Origin: Rhexocercosporidium sp. MPI-PUGE-AT-0058
Lineage: Eukaryota > Ascomycota > Leotiomycetes > Helotiales
Length of the DNA: 64,000 nucleotides
Direction of reading: 5' to 3'
Assembly: GCA_020746875.1 (NCBI GenBank)
Contig: JAGTJL010000001.1
Location: 1,240,001 to 1,304,000, forward strand
Below the pieces are notes generated by a model. It did no database searches and was not told where the DNA came from. It saw nothing but the letters and a program-made list of their open reading frames with translations. Positions 43,769-56,095 of this stretch are shown here, in pieces (position 1 is the stretch's first letter; the number at the start of each line of letters is the position of its first letter). Position numbers and translations under genes: made by a program.

Positions 43769-45791
43769 TCACTGGTTGAAAACCATGGGCGTGGAACCAA
43801 GATTGCTTGGAGCACTGGCCAAATGAGGCATGCTTCCATAGCCTCCAGGCATAGAAGCCATGGATCCCATCTTCTCTCTCTCAAGCTTCTCCTGCTCCAT
43901 ACGTGCGCGATCTGCCTTGGTGATTCGAGGCTTGCGGGTTGTTGAACCACCTCGAGAACCAGGTCCATGTGCTGGCAAGCCATTTGGACGAACAGGGATT
44001 GTGCCGTTGAGAAGAAGAGCAGCGCCTCGGCCACCTGATACACGACCACCACGGCTTCCACGTCCACGACCACGCTTGGGTGCACCATCGGCTCTGTGAA
44101 TTTGTCAGTAGAGGTCGAATGAAGAACATGTTGTGAACGTACCTTGTCTCCAATGCGGGCTTCTCTCCCTCTGGGACAAGAGGTCCAGAGTATACGAAGA
44201 ACCCGTCATTCGTAGCTGCAGCCTGTTCCTCCCAGAGAAGCTCAGTGTCGTCAACGAATCCATCGTCCTTATCATACTCATCTTCCTTCATCTTTCTCTT
44301 CTTGGGAACCTTCTTGCCTCCATCAGTTCCAGTACGTCCATCACTCATGCCACCCATCTCAATATTACTTCCCTCGCCTTCAGCTTCAGAATCAAGTGAC
44401 ATTTCGTCGCCACTGTCCTTATTTGAGCCATTCCGCTCCAGAGCAGCACCAGCAGCTGCTACACGTGCCAATCTATCACGCTGTGCAGCCAATCTAGGGT
44501 GCAACGCATCCCATCCATACTGCTCTTCGGCTAGGCGAGTAAAGTTGATGTATTTATTGACCTCTCCATTCATTGGAATCGATAGGATGACCGTTGGGGC
44601 GCGGAATTCCGTACCGTCTGCTGGTCCACCACCACCGATACCCATGAGGCCAGATCCTGGAAGCGGAGGAGGTGCAGGGTAGAGCTCTTTGGGGTCCTTT
44701 GGTTCCTTAGTTTTGTGAGGTTTTGGAGAAGCTGCTGTCGACGAGGTTGCAGTGCTTGCCGGTCCGACTTTCTTGGAAATAGTTGCAGGGCCGTGTTGTA
44801 CGGGAGGCATGCTCTCTGGCTTTCTCGAGCCGAGAAGGACAGGACCAGGCTGAGGACCGAGCGAAAGCTCAACATGAGCAGCGGGACCTATTCTATTTAC
44901 TGTTGGAGACGGAGGTACAGAAGAAGGGCCGTCCGTTTGGTTGAATCTGGATTGTTGTTGCTGGTAGAAAGACTGAGTGGCAATCGAAGGGGACGTCAGA
45001 GCATGATTTGGTGGGTCAACGAGGCTGGAAATAGAGGGCGACGCGCTGGCACGATTCATGGAGTGGGGATGACTGGGAGAGGTTTGTGGGTTGCCGTAAG
45101 GACTATGACTGACGACTGTCTCTCGAACGGGATCGTAATTTGACCGAATAGGATCGTAGTTCTGACCACTCGTGCGCGTAGACTGCTGCTGCTGCTGTTG
45201 TGGCAGGTGCTGTTGGGAAGGTTGTTGATGGGGAGAGTGTTGTTGTGGAGGAGCACTGAAGAATGACTGGATGGGTCGCTGCTGTATATCCTCATGTTTT
45301 CCGGATTGGGAAGCGAGGACTGGCACTTGGAAATTTGGCGGGGCTTCGGGATGTGGGGGTTGGGCTTGCGGTCTAACGTCGTGAGCGAATCTGATATCGA
45401 GTTGATTTCCGCCATCAGATGTCGCAACCCTCTTTCTTCTCGGAACTGGTGGTGCATTTGGATCCTTGGGCTTGCGCTTCTGTCGGACTTGTTTGGGAGC
45501 ATCGGTATTGGTGGCCGAGCTGTCTGCATTGGCTTTCGGCTTGTTGGTGGACCCCGGCTTCCGGCCGGGCTTCTTGCGGGGCGGCTTCTGGTCAGCCGCG
45601 TTCAGTGCAACACCAGGAGCATTGACGATGATGCTGGAATGGTTGTTATTGCTGGCTGCGTTGTTGTTGTATTCGTTCTGGAATTGCGCCGACGGAGATG
45701 CTGCCTCCGGACTGGATCCTGGTGGTGACGAGAGATCGCTGGGTGAAACACTTCGAGCCCCATCTTGCGTCCGACGGCGCTCAGCGGCCAT
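43769..45791 (-). CDS. HPC2: HIR histone chaperone complex subunit Hpc2 (ubinuclein-type)
   Basis: Subunit of the HIR complex, which deposits H3/H4 independently of replication and represses histone genes. Two exons, 45791-44143 and 44093-43769, give 657 aa. The Hpc2-related domain is near 500-545: EYDKDDGFVDDTELLWEE followed by NDGFFVYSGPLVPEGE. Before it is a nuclear basic cluster, KKVPKKRKMKEDEYDKDD. The N-terminal half is Pro/Gln/Ser-rich, with AT-hook-like KPGRKPGS near 75 and DPNAPPVPRRKR. The C-terminal exon is Gly/Arg-rich (GRGRGSRGGRVSGGRG). The gene faces RPAP1 across a 1.9-kb divergent region. The Arg codon is split across the intron correctly. Confidence 0.92.
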
Positions 45792-47683
45792 GATGACGGT
45801 CGATTGGGTCTGGGGAGGTTGAACCAGGAGAATATAATTAGACGCAGGTATGGGAGACCATAAAGCGACCCGATAGAGGTTGAGGGTTCGAGATGCAGGC
45901 GATGCAGGGCGTTGCGAGTTGGTGATTTGGGGGTCTGGGGTTGGCGGAAACGTGACGACAAACGGCGGATGTTGGGTGACTTCTGAATAGCTTCAAAAGA
46001 CGACACGACGACGCGAAAATGGAAATCCGGCGCTACTGCAGGGGACAGGGCGGTAGCGGGGCGTCTGCAGCGGTAGAAAGAACGAGCAGAATTGTCAGAA
46101 TGGAATGGAGGTATTTAGAGGTCGTGATCGATGTAATAGGTTACAATATCGATGAAGACCTCGAATTGCAGTGATGCGGAAGTGTGCAGTTGTGGAGTGT
46201 AAAAGAGAGAAAGAAAGAAAAGGTGTCGGGGCGGGAGATGGGGGAAGGGAGAGATATGGATGGGACGCGGACGTGCCAGTTTTGGGGCCTCATAAAGATT
46301 TGGAGAACTGGCTGGCTGGCTGGCGGGATTTGGAGACTAGGAACTTGCAAGCGACGACTCTAATTTCACAATCTACCAAGTCGGGAAGGGGAAGGGGAAG
46401 GGGGAAAAGAAGCACGAACGGGTGTGCAGAGCGCAGAGTGCAGAGTGCAGAGTGCAAAGTGTGCAGGGCCGAGGACGAGCGTCAAGTTCGAAGTTCCTCA
46501 GGCATGGATGATGGATGTCACGGGTGGGATGCAGAAGAAAACCTACCGACAGTACCGACCTGGGGTGTGTGTGGCTGGTGCTGTGAGTGAGTGCCAGGAA
46601 GGATAAAGAGAAAAAAGATGACCGGATAGCTGGACTGGATGGACCTGGACTGGACGGGACGGGACCTGCTCTGACTGGCCTGCACGATGACTGAGGGAGC
46701 GAAGACGGCGCTACGTTGGATCCAGCATGGCATGCGATTGCATGGTATGGAGAGGAGGGGAGGGGAAGGGCGGACAGGCGAGGAAAAGGAAAAGGGGACC
46801 GGCATATCTGAGACGCAGACTCAGAGGTGGAGTAGAGTGACTCGTGGGGATGTACTTAGTATTTGACTTGCATGAGTACGAAAGTAGGACAAGCGCATGT
46901 AGTACAAGTACGGCTAGGGAGGAGTGAATGTGGTGGCTTCTAGCTGATGAAGGAAGGGATGCATGGTTGACGGACGATACATACGAAGTAGACAGGAATT
47001 GTCAGGATGAAGCAGCTCGCTCACGACTATTCGATATATCTTGCCCTCCCCTCCCCCCACTCCGCTCAGAGTATGGAAGGTAGACGTACTGTACTGTACA
47101 GTCAGGATCTAGCCGGCTGCTATCTACAGACCAGCGTGCAGCACGAGAGCAGCAGCATTGCCGGATGTGGACCGTGGCTCCGTCTGACGGCACTTGCCAA
47201 CAGGCAAGAAACATGAGGTGACATGGTCGATGCAGGGTAGCCAATGAGAACGAAGATCCCCCGACTCATCCTAACCTTCAAACAACGGATCTCAGCCTTG
47301 ACGTCGCTCGAGGCGTCTATGCTGCTGATAATCCACTATGCATACCTGTTGTAGGTGGTACAACTCCCATCGCGCTTTCGGAAAATTAACTAGCATATCG
47401 AAAGCAGCCAGGATTCTTCTGAACATTTGTCTGAATGCTATATCCCGGGCGATGCATGGTTAGCAGGGGAGTCTGTTGATTTGGATGTTGTTCGGTCTCC
47501 TCGGCTAAGAACACCCGCAGCCAAAGTAGAAGGCTGTCATGCAAGGCTGCAAACAGTCTGCAGGGGTCTCCACTAGCGCTGGCTCCATGCTTCGGCAAAC
47601 CTTAATTCGATTGATCATATCAGAAAGCGGCTTAACCAAATAATATCCATCAGCCGCTACCAAAATACCTTTTCAGCGCAATC
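45792..47683. other. Long divergent intergenic region with simple repeats
   Basis: 1.9 kb between HPC2 (-) and RPAP1 (+). It contains TGGC repeats near 46310-46323, a GCAGAGT heptamer repeat at about 46426-46459 and G-rich purine runs near 46380-46410. No gene or RNA recognised. Part of it is presumably a long HPC2 leader. Confidence 0.45.
46426..46459. repeat. GCAGAGT heptamer tandem repeat
   Basis: About five units of GCAGAGT/GCAGAGC in tandem, the last ones degenerate (GCAAAGT). A simple repeat in the HPC2-RPAP1 intergenic region. Confidence 0.6.
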
Positions 47684-49018
47684 ATGGATTTACGAGGACA
47701 ACGCTTCGAGATCGATCTATCCGATGACGATGAGCAGCCGAGTACCCGCTCAAGCATCCTCTCAAATGCATTTCCGTCAATATCGTCTCCCTTCGTGGGG
47801 GATATCAAGGAACGCGAAATCGCTGCCCCTCCTTCAGCGCCTAAAATGAAAACCACACCTACTGGGTTTCCCGAGCATAAGAAGCGCACGAGGATCTCGG
47901 CCTTCAAACAGCAGAGAGCCGGATCTGCGAAGCCGTCCGTGGCTGCAGATTCTCCTAATGCTTTTGCTTTGCGACAGTCGCCAACTAATCCTTCACTGAC
48001 ACAGAACGCATCCAGCATGGACAACGAACGTCGGCAGATAGATGAGGAGAACAGGCAGAGGCTGGCAGCCATGTCCGCGGAGGAGATTGAGGAGGAACGG
48101 AACGAACTTATGGCCGGGCTGAACCCAGCCTTGCTTGAGATGCTTCTCAAGAGATCGAATCTGGACGAGGGCAGAGGCGATACTGGGATCGATCCCCCTA
48201 CAGCCCCAATCGAAGTGAGCGAGAACCCGGTTGAAGCACCGAAAACTGTACAGCAAGAATCAGAAAGCGTACCAGCTCCAAAACCTGCCGGAAAACGAAT
48301 CGACCCCTCCAAATCCGTACGATTCGAAGACGACGACAGCGAGCCCTCCGCACCCATCAACCTCCAACCCGCATCCTCAACCCAAAACGATCCACTCCCC
48401 GAAGACGTCCATCCCACAATGCACTTCCCGAGCGCCCCCTCCGTCCCAGACCTCGACCCCTCAGACCCGTCCTTCCTCGAAAACCTACATAAGAAATACT
48501 TCCCCAACCTCCCCGCCGACCCCTCCAAGCTCGCATGGATGGCACCAATACCTACACACGGCTCCGTCGCCGACCAAGAATCGCCCTACTACCCTTCAAG
48601 CCAGGGCCTCTCGGCCTCAGCACTCCGTTTCGATTTCAGAGGCGGCTTACTACCGCCGAGGATTGCGAGAGCGGTGCCCGTAACGAAGGGTCTGCATCAC
48701 CATGGAGAAGCGCCCGAGGCAGCGGGATACACGGTGCCTGAGCTGGCGAGACTCGCGAGGTCTGCGTTTCCGGCGCAGAGGTGTATGGCATTTCAGACGC
48801 TGGGGAGGCTGCTGTATAGATTGGGAAGAGGGGAGTGGGGAGGGCCGGATAGTGAGATTACGAAGGGTTTGTGGCAGTGTGTGGAGGGTGGGAAGGTTGT
48901 GGAGACGCTGGAAGAGGCTTCCAGTGCGGAGGGCGGCCATCAGGGTAGTAAGGTGTATGCTGTGGAGGCCATTTGGCTTTGGCAGAAGGGAGGGGGAAAG
49001 GTTATGAAGGCTTTCTAA
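47684..49018 (+). CDS. RBA50: RNA polymerase II-associated protein 1 (RPAP1/Rba50)
   Basis: Assembly and import factor for RNA polymerase II that bridges subunits such as Rpb3. Single exon, 444 aa. The RPAP1 N-terminal domain lies at about 115-155: ENRQRLAAMSAEEIEEER then ELMAGLNPALLEMLLKR. The RPAP1 C-terminal domain is at about 310-350, with ALRFDFRGGLLPPR. It also has WMAPIPTHG and the final LARLARSAFPAQRCMAFQTL, as in fungal Rba50. The N-terminus carries acidic and phospho-site-rich sequence with a conserved RISAFKQQRAG. The length is that of yeast Rba50, and the large animal C-terminal extension is missing, as expected in fungi. Confidence 0.93.
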   Translation: MDLRGQRFEIDLSDDDEQPSTRSSILSNAFPSISSPFVGDIKEREIAAPPSAPKMKTTPTGFPEHKKRTRISAFKQQRAGSAKPSVAADSPNAFALRQSPTNPSLTQNASSMDNERRQIDEENRQRLAAMSAEEIEEERNELMAGLNPALLEMLLKRSNLDEGRGDTGIDPPTAPIEVSENPVEAPKTVQQESESVPAPKPAGKRIDPSKSVRFEDDDSEPSAPINLQPASSTQNDPLPEDVHPTMHFPSAPSVPDLDPSDPSFLENLHKKYFPNLPADPSKLAWMAPIPTHGSVADQESPYYPSSQGLSASALRFDFRGGLLPPRIARAVPVTKGLHHHGEAPEAAGYTVPELARLARSAFPAQRCMAFQTLGRLLYRLGRGEWGGPDSEITKGLWQCVEGGKVVETLEEASSAEGGHQGSKVYAVEAIWLWQKGGGKVMKAF

Positions 49019-49698
49019 TCGGTGGTGAGATAGTTCTGATAAATGATACTATGGGATTTTGATCTATAATCTTGCTTGTCCTCCCGCATTTTCATCGTGA
49101 TCTTTCACAGTATCTCTCATGACAAGCCCAAGATGTTGTGACATATCCCACAGCACCTATACTACGGAACGCTGTGAGTGCTGAGGTGCTTCAAGCGCCT
49201 AGAGAACTAACAGCGCCTGTCGCGCCCTGAGCGACACCAGCGTCCCCACACCACAAGTCAAACATTCAAATCCAGTTATCAAATAAGTCACAAGCACAAG
49301 AGAAAACCAAGCAGGTGCCCATCTTCAATATTTCTTCCCATTCGCCTGGTGAATTGACCTACGTCAGTAGGTACCTAGCAAGCACCTCTATGTATCGCTC
49401 CATACCCAGCCTACGATGCCTTGGTAAACAACCCGCTTATGCTAGAAAACCACAAAAGCAAAAAAGTGTACCACTGGTATGTACTTGCTTGCTTGCTTCA
49501 ATGCTCCCCCGCCCCGCTCCCCCTCACCGAATCAAAAATTACATGCCAAATGGAATGGGATATCGTCGCTGAATTCTTCGTTCTTCCTTCGTTCATTGTC
49601 GTAAAATCGCCCCTTTCTTGCTTTGCTGCCCCCGCTGCCCCGTTTAACCTCCCCTACTTGTACAATATAAATCGCCCTCTCCGAGACACTCCGATAAT
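49019..49698. other. Intergenic between convergent genes
   Basis: 3' flanks of RPAP1 and UBP2. No gene seen. Confidence 0.45.
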
Positions 49699-52600
49699 CT
49701 ACCAAGCATTTCCATTGGAGTCGATTGCCTTGTTGCCGTTGGCGCTGACGCTCGCGCTGCCCCATTCGCTACCGACTGGAGGCTTAGGTCGTAGAGGTCG
49801 AGGCTTAACATGCTCGACGTGTCGGTAATTCTCGCCCTCCTCGTCACCTTCGTTGACGACGCCGTCCATCGGTCCATTCCAGGTCTCTACCTCGACGGGA
49901 ATCTCCTGGACTTCTCTGCACACAACATCCACCAGCTCCTTCAACTTGTGTGTCTGGACATACACAAGATAGTAAGGTGTGCCATCGGCTGAACCCGTCT
50001 GATCGAAGATTCTCCGACGGTCCTTTACCTCTGAGACATGCTCATCGTTGTATTCACGCCAGATATCGTGCTCGAAGTCATAGATGTAGACCCAATAGTG
50101 ACCACCGCCTGCCTCACCGCGATGGATAAAGACTGAATGCAGCTTATATCCGTACTCACGCATGTCGGTGAACTGCTCCTTCAGGTTCTTCTTGAGAACA
50201 TCGATCTGCTTACTGATTTGCTCTAGCTCCGTAGCTACTTGGGAAATCCGGTCCTCCAGAGCTTCGGGAAGTTCTGAAGGAATCTCGATGCCTTCGATTT
50301 CTTCTTCTTGGAGTGCTGTGACAAAGTCTTTGACAGCAAGAAGCGCATCTGGGACGTTGATTTCTTCTTTACTGTTTTTCAGAGCTGCTTGCCTGGCTTC
50401 CAATGACCGTAGCTGGGACTTCCACTTCCATGTCTCACGACGGCGCCGCATGACCACAGATTCCGGATCGTCACTAGCCACATATCTGTCCATGTATATG
50501 GTTTCAGGGAAAGCGACCGGTGTGCGGTTCTTGTACGAGGTCTGTCGCACGGGATCGAAATCTGTGCGCTGAATCTGGATTTGGAGTATCTGAGGAAGCT
50601 TGCTGATCGAAAAGTGTTGTGGGCATTTCTTATTCTCCACCTCCACATACTGCTCGTCGTAGATGACATCGATTGCTTCGTAAAGATCCCGAACATCGCC
50701 TTCCTTTCCAGGGAAAGCAATGATAGTCGGCCAAGCCTCCACCTTTGTCTCGGTGGAATGTTCCTTTTCCGTGTATGTGGTATTTGCGCCGAAGAAGGTG
50801 TCTCTAATTATGTCGATTTGCTCCCCAGATCCTTCCTCGAAGCTAGTTGGCTTGATGGCACATTGCAGCCGGTAGGTGACGTTTCCGATAACTTCAGTCA
50901 CGTCTTGCTGCGTCCCAAATCTCCAGAGCTCATCATCAGCAGCAAGGTCCTTGGTCTCAGTCGTAGAAATGACTAGCCCGGATTTGTTGCGTGGTGGTAT
51001 TGGGGGAGGTTTCTCAGGCGGAGATAAAGGCTTCGATGTTTCATCGGTAACATCCTCACCATTGATCATCACGGCGTCTGTGTCTAAGCCACTTGCATCA
51101 ACCGTTGATACAGATGCGGACTGTTTGTCACCGCTGGTTGGAGCTTGGTCTTTGTCCATGTCCACAAGTGTAGCCTCGCTGCTATCATCACGAGCCTCCA
51201 CATTATCGCCTGGATTATCAATCATTTCGATATCATCCTCAAGTGTCTTTGAAGAAGATGGCGGGGTCAAAGGTGTTGGAGGAAGTTGGGGACCAAAGAC
51301 AGGAGCACCCATGATCGCGGCAATGTTTGGTGGACCAGATGGACTGCTAATGGATTTGCGTCGCTCTAGAAACTCCCCCTCCTTCTCCGAGCTGAAGATT
51401 GTCAATTCCGCTAGTTCTTTGGTAGGTTTGACCGAGCGCGATGACGCTGTCCTAAGATTCTCAAATAGATCATGGAGCTCATCAACGACTAAGAAATTAG
51501 CAGGATTCATTCGGATAGCAAATCAGGTGAACCTACATTTCTGTGCTTTAACAATCTCGGATTTATCGACGATGCGTCCACCGACACGTTTGATCTTCAG
51601 ATTCTCCTCACTAAGGATCATTCGATGACTCTTGAAGTCTATAACCATATCACGTACCGGCTTGATGGTGTAGTAGTATTGAAGCAAGCTATTGAGATAG
51701 CAGGTATTGCCGATGTTATCAAGCCCGACTGGCTCAGCTGTGCTGGCGTGCACCACAGCGTTGGGGTCATTGAGTTTTCTCAGCAGGAAGATACTCTGTC
51801 TGTGTAGGGCAATAGTACGCAGGGCTTCTGCAAAGCTGTCTTTAGATCCAGATGGTGCTCCACTCGAAAGACTTTGGTAGTAGGTGAGAACTGTCTCATC
51901 GGGGAGATTTGGACCTGGGCCTCCAATCTGGAGTCGATTGTACGCTTCACTGATGCCCAAAGCAAACTCTCCATTGCCAGTTTCCATTTGTGCCGCCGCG
52001 CTCTGGAGGGTGAAATCTTCTGGGCGCTGGTTGGCAATGACCCGTAGAGCCCGCGCAACTCTGATTTTGTCACCGTCCAGGGACTACGCATGATTAGCTC
52101 AGCTCTAGACTCAAGGGGTGAGTATACTTACCATTGAGATCGCAGCTGCTTCAATGCTGTCAGAGGCAGTGTCTGCCGTGACTTCCAAGAACTCAAGAGC
52201 TTCTTCGAAAGACATAGTGTTGTCCTTAGCAAGTGCCTCGATCGCTTCGCTGTTTCGATGTTTGGCAATGATGAGAAGGCAGGCTTTGGCTTCCTCTTTT
52301 TGCCGTGGCGCTGAGGCTATGCGAGATTTATAGACGCCCATGATATGGTCATCGCCCTCCTTTGTTCCTGGGTCTAAGGCGAAAAACTTGAAGGAGTCTT
52401 CCAGTTGCTTTAATCCGTACTCTCCCAATGAAACAGCCATTGTCACCTTCATTTGAAGATCCGGACTATTACGACCCTTCGCAAGATCTTCCAAGCAGTC
52501 GAAGTAGTATGGTTTGTTCGCTGGGTCGCAAGCGCATTGCCGGTCATACGCCCAGATCAGATAATCATCAGTGAAGGTCTCGACGGCCCCTAGACTCTTG

Positions 52601-53763
52601 TAGTAAGGGTGCTCTTCCGACGCTAGATCAATGGTCCTGGTTTTCAAGGGATAATCAAAGTATCCTAGACTTCTTTCAATGTCCTTTAGAACTGGTACCG
52701 GTCTGATCATCACCTTCATGTATTGAGGATTTTGCTCTATCTGGGGCAGATTTTGAAGCAAAACATCTATCTCAAATATGATATCTTCAATGTATTCGAT
52801 GTTTGCTTTCGTTATGACGGGAAGTTGCCAAAATCCATTCATACCTTCCTGTGAGATCATGTGTCAGCTTCGCTCGAAACACAGCTTCTTTGGGACTCAC
52901 ATCGGGTGGCTCTGCTGGTTCTTCGATCATTGTGAATCCAAGGGTCTCAAAGAGGTCGTTGCACTCGTCTCCGAAGGCCATTACGAACTTCTTGTTCCGC
53001 TTTGCAATTCGCTTGAGACTCGTCGAATCCCTGGCAGCTCTGGCATCCGTGAGGTATGAACGCAGGTACCAGAGAGACGATACGGGGCCAACTGGCTCAA
53101 CGCCCGCATACCTCGCAGGATCTCTGGCGATCTCCTTTCGTCCACGCATCTCAAGTTTCTGTCTGTCGGTGATCATGTCGACCAGAGATTTGCCAAGCCG
53201 CGGTGACGAAATCCTAATCTGCAGAACCGCGGGACAGTTTGTTCCAGTACAGGCGAACCGGTGTGCTTCGATTAAGTGATCATGTTTGTTTATGCCATAC
53301 TTCTCTCTGAACTCCTTCCCAGTTATGGAATCTAGAAGGCGAAAGTGATGCAGAGGGTTCTGGCTATCCGCCTGTCTGCATGGGACTTGAAAATCCTTCC
53401 GCCGCGTATAATCCACACTGATCTTGTAATGATATCGGCATTTGTTGCAGTAGGCTGCGACTTCGTACGAGGTATCCGCATCTGGTTGTTCGTCGTTCGA
53501 TACTGGGGCGCGCGTTTGCTCCTTTCTCATGAGTGTATGTCGGCATGCTTGAGGGTGCTGGGCATCCCATAGACCTTTCCTCCATTTTGGCGCTGGATCT
53601 GCCAACAGGTTCTTGCCATAGCTCTTCTTTGGGTCGTAGTCCAGGAGATCAATGATAAGTCTGGGGGCAGTCTTCCCTACAAGCACCATCGTCGTTAGTT
53701 AAAGTATTGCGATCATCTGAAGTTCAAGACACTCGTACCTGGGCCTAGAGGCAGCTTGTCCAT
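49699..53763 (-). CDS. UBP2: Ubiquitin carboxyl-terminal hydrolase Ubp2
   Basis: Deubiquitinase that prefers K63 chains and antagonises Rsp5-dependent ubiquitination in endosomal sorting. Five exons, 53763-53739, 53676-52901, 52848-52132, 52083-51537 and 51488-49699, give 1284 aa, the family's usual size. The catalytic Cys634 lies in VGLDNIGNTCYLNSLLQYYY. The His box is GEAGGGHYWVYIYDF (His1152), followed by REYNDEHVSEV. The N-terminal half has the Ubp2-specific region with a Cys pair in YCNKCRYHYKI and a second at CACDP. A large acidic insertion between Cys and His boxes (about 725-850) is disordered and Pro-rich. BSD2 in the same window is also an Rsp5-pathway gene, though 9 kb away. Confidence 0.95.
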
Positions 53764-54809
53764 CTTTGCTCAACTCAAGCCGCCACTTTCGCTCGATACT
53801 TTTTTATGGTGGCTCGATTAGAGGAGTAGCCAGCCTCGCGATGTCGTAGGCCTTGGGGCAGAAGATGCAACTACGGGAGGGTCGGCCGCTAGTCTGGATC
53901 TTGGAGCTTGGACGCTAGGCTATTTTAGGACAGCTTAAATGCATTCATTCATTTAGAAAGACAGGAATGTGAACTTCTATTAAAACTTGAGATCCCATGG
54001 TAATATAACAAGATATACATAGTACTTTGAACTAAATTTCAGAGAGCGGGGGGTACCAGCATGGGCCTATTATCCTGTGTGAGTAAGAGAGGATCCATAT
54101 GGGTTCCTCTCAGTATTTGATCTCTAGCACTGTCAGTGATACATTTACTGCTCTTTTAGAGTCGAAGGATTCATTATTGAGTAAGCCAATCAGAAAGTTT
54201 CATAGTAGAACTCAAGTGATCAAGTTCCCGGTTCCGAAACACCAAGCAATGTCCTTAAAAGCCTCCAGGCAATCAGACTGGCAGGTAGGTCATAGACCTA
54301 AGCTCATCGCCTGTAATTACCTACTTACCTAGGCACTCGGCCCCATTGAGGGGCAGGCATTCAGCCTGTAATACCGGGTGACTGAATATTAATACCTCCT
54401 CCAATCCGCATTGGATCCTAGATGGACCAGGTTGGCCTCTTGTTGAAGTACTCTACCACAAGCTCCCACTGTGAATATGTTCACAATCTGCGGAGCAAAC
54501 GCCGTCGGGCGAAATAGATTGTCAGGGCCGATAGCAGCTTCCCCACACTGGCCAAGAGGAAGTTAAAGACTATATCTTGGAATGCTTGAAGTAGTGTATG
54601 TAGGTAAAGACGTGGGCAAAGAAGCCGTAACGTTTGAAACAGGAGTTGCTATTGTGTTAGCAGTGCTAAGGACTAGCTAAGGATGTACAGGTTTTGAAGT
54701 CCTATAATTAGCAAAGCATAAGTAAAGCTGGCATAAAAAGGCATAATGAAATCAGAGCAGGTCCAAATCTCGCATCCACATTAAGCGAAAGTGGAGCAAA
54801 AAGGAAATC
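53764..54809. other. Intergenic, UBP2 promoter to 5S rRNA
   Basis: About 1 kb with no gene recognised. Confidence 0.45.
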
Positions 54810-54814
54810 AAAAA
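54810..54814 (-). terminator. RNA polymerase III T-run terminator of the 5S gene
   Basis: The minus strand continues the 5S 3' end into a run of six T residues counting the last 5S base, the standard pol III stop signal. Confidence 0.7.
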
Positions 54815-54933
54815 ACATACAACAGCGGGAATTCGCTGGTGGTCACCCACCCAACTACTAATCCGCCGATCTGAAACTTGAGTACGGCAGAGCGGACGGG
54901 ATGCCCTAGTGTTTTCAGTCTATGGTCGTATGT
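54815..54933 (-). rRNA. 5S ribosomal RNA
   Basis: 119 nt on the minus strand. It starts ACATACGACCATAGACTG and ends CCCGCTGTTGTATGT. The two ends pair over nine bases (ACATACGAC with GTTGTATGT). The middle contains the 5S-specific stretches GGGCATCCCGTCCGCTCTG, CTCAAGTTTCAGATCGGC and TTAGTAGTTGGGTGGGTGAC, then CACCAGCGAAT. The internal control regions are present. It stands alone in the intergenic region, as dispersed 5S genes do in most filamentous ascomycetes. It looks intact and, with its TATA box and T-run, functional. Confidence 0.95.
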
Positions 54934-54955
54934 GGCTGTCTTCATGATGTTTGGG

Positions 54956-54961
54956 TATATA
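54956..54961 (-). promoter_or_regulatory. TATA box upstream of 5S rRNA
   Basis: TATATA at positions -23 to -28 relative to the 5S start. Neurospora 5S genes have a required upstream TATA element at about this distance, so this supports a functional gene. Confidence 0.6.
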
Positions 54962-56095
54962 TTGTGGTTGTGAGATCGGTGAGAGACGAACGAGATTGTC
55001 ATGTGGATAGCCATAAAAACCAACATCTATGTCGAGCTGAGGTTGCTTATATATCTTAAAACCTGTAGTAGAAGTGAATGTAATGTAAGACAGACGAACG
55101 TAAGTATTGAAGAGAAGACAAATAGGAAAGGAAAAATGTTGGTCTAAATACTATTCAGATGATTAAGAAAAGAGAACAGGTCGCTACTGGAAGGTGGCTT
55201 TGCTGGTATTGAGTGACATCGAAGACTGGGGCAGAACTTCGATATGCAATTGCAGAAAATTTGATAATGAAGGTGGATCAAAAGCTATATTGGAAGATAC
55301 AAGCTAAAGTAACAGTAATAAAAGAATACTTAAGATCTTCTGTGCTGACTATATATCAGACAGGTCTCGAGCAGGCCATTGCCACTAGTTCGGGCGAAGT
55401 GGTGCACTTCATCATGCACATCACATACTCCTTAAACAATGTATATTTTATCTCCTCCATCTGAGTGACCTAAGCAAGGCAATATAAAACAGTCTCATAC
55501 CGTACAACAACTTACCAGCGAGTTGGTATTCTGCGTTACTCTTCCGGTAAGTACTAGAGCATAAACCAAAGCGTTTTATGATGTAATTTGTCTTCGTGAG
55601 AGGCACTCGCCCACAGTCAGCGAGGTAGCTGACTGCAATGACATAACGCACTCTCTTCGACTCCAAGATTTAGGTCTTTCGTTGATTCATATCCAGCTTC
55701 AATTCGTAATGGAAGAATCAATTGTTGACATGGACTGACGGCTGGACTTGTGCAGATTTCTCGGCTGCTAGTTCGGTGGGAATGCAGGTCCTGGCAAATC
55801 GAAGACAGCAGGACATGTATTAAAGCCATTCTTCTAGAGTAACAAAAACCTCTCCATACTTTCAACAGGAACTTCCAGTGCCTGAAGAGCGTTGGCTGTA
55901 AGATGCCTGCGAATGATGTAGTGTAGAAGGTCCTTCATGAAAAGCGCCTCCATAAAAAATAATACTGCCCAAAGGAGTTTAACTCGGATCTAGTTCCGCG
56001 ATCCGAGCTTCAACCTCAGCAACCTCAAAGCAAACGACAACAGCCCGATTCGACCAATTGTCCACCTGCTGCACTGCACCGCAACTGCAATCAAC
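54962..56095. other. Intergenic
   Basis: About 1.1 kb with no gene recognised. The final 100 bases should be the 5' UTR of the complex I gene. Confidence 0.45.

Noticed and set aside
47650..48528. 292-codon minus-strand ORF
   Set aside because: It lies entirely antisense to RPAP1, is Ser/Gly-rich low complexity and mirrors the codons of the real gene.
50876..51628. 250-codon plus-strand ORF
   Set aside because: Antisense to the disordered acidic insert of UBP2; no protein features of its own.
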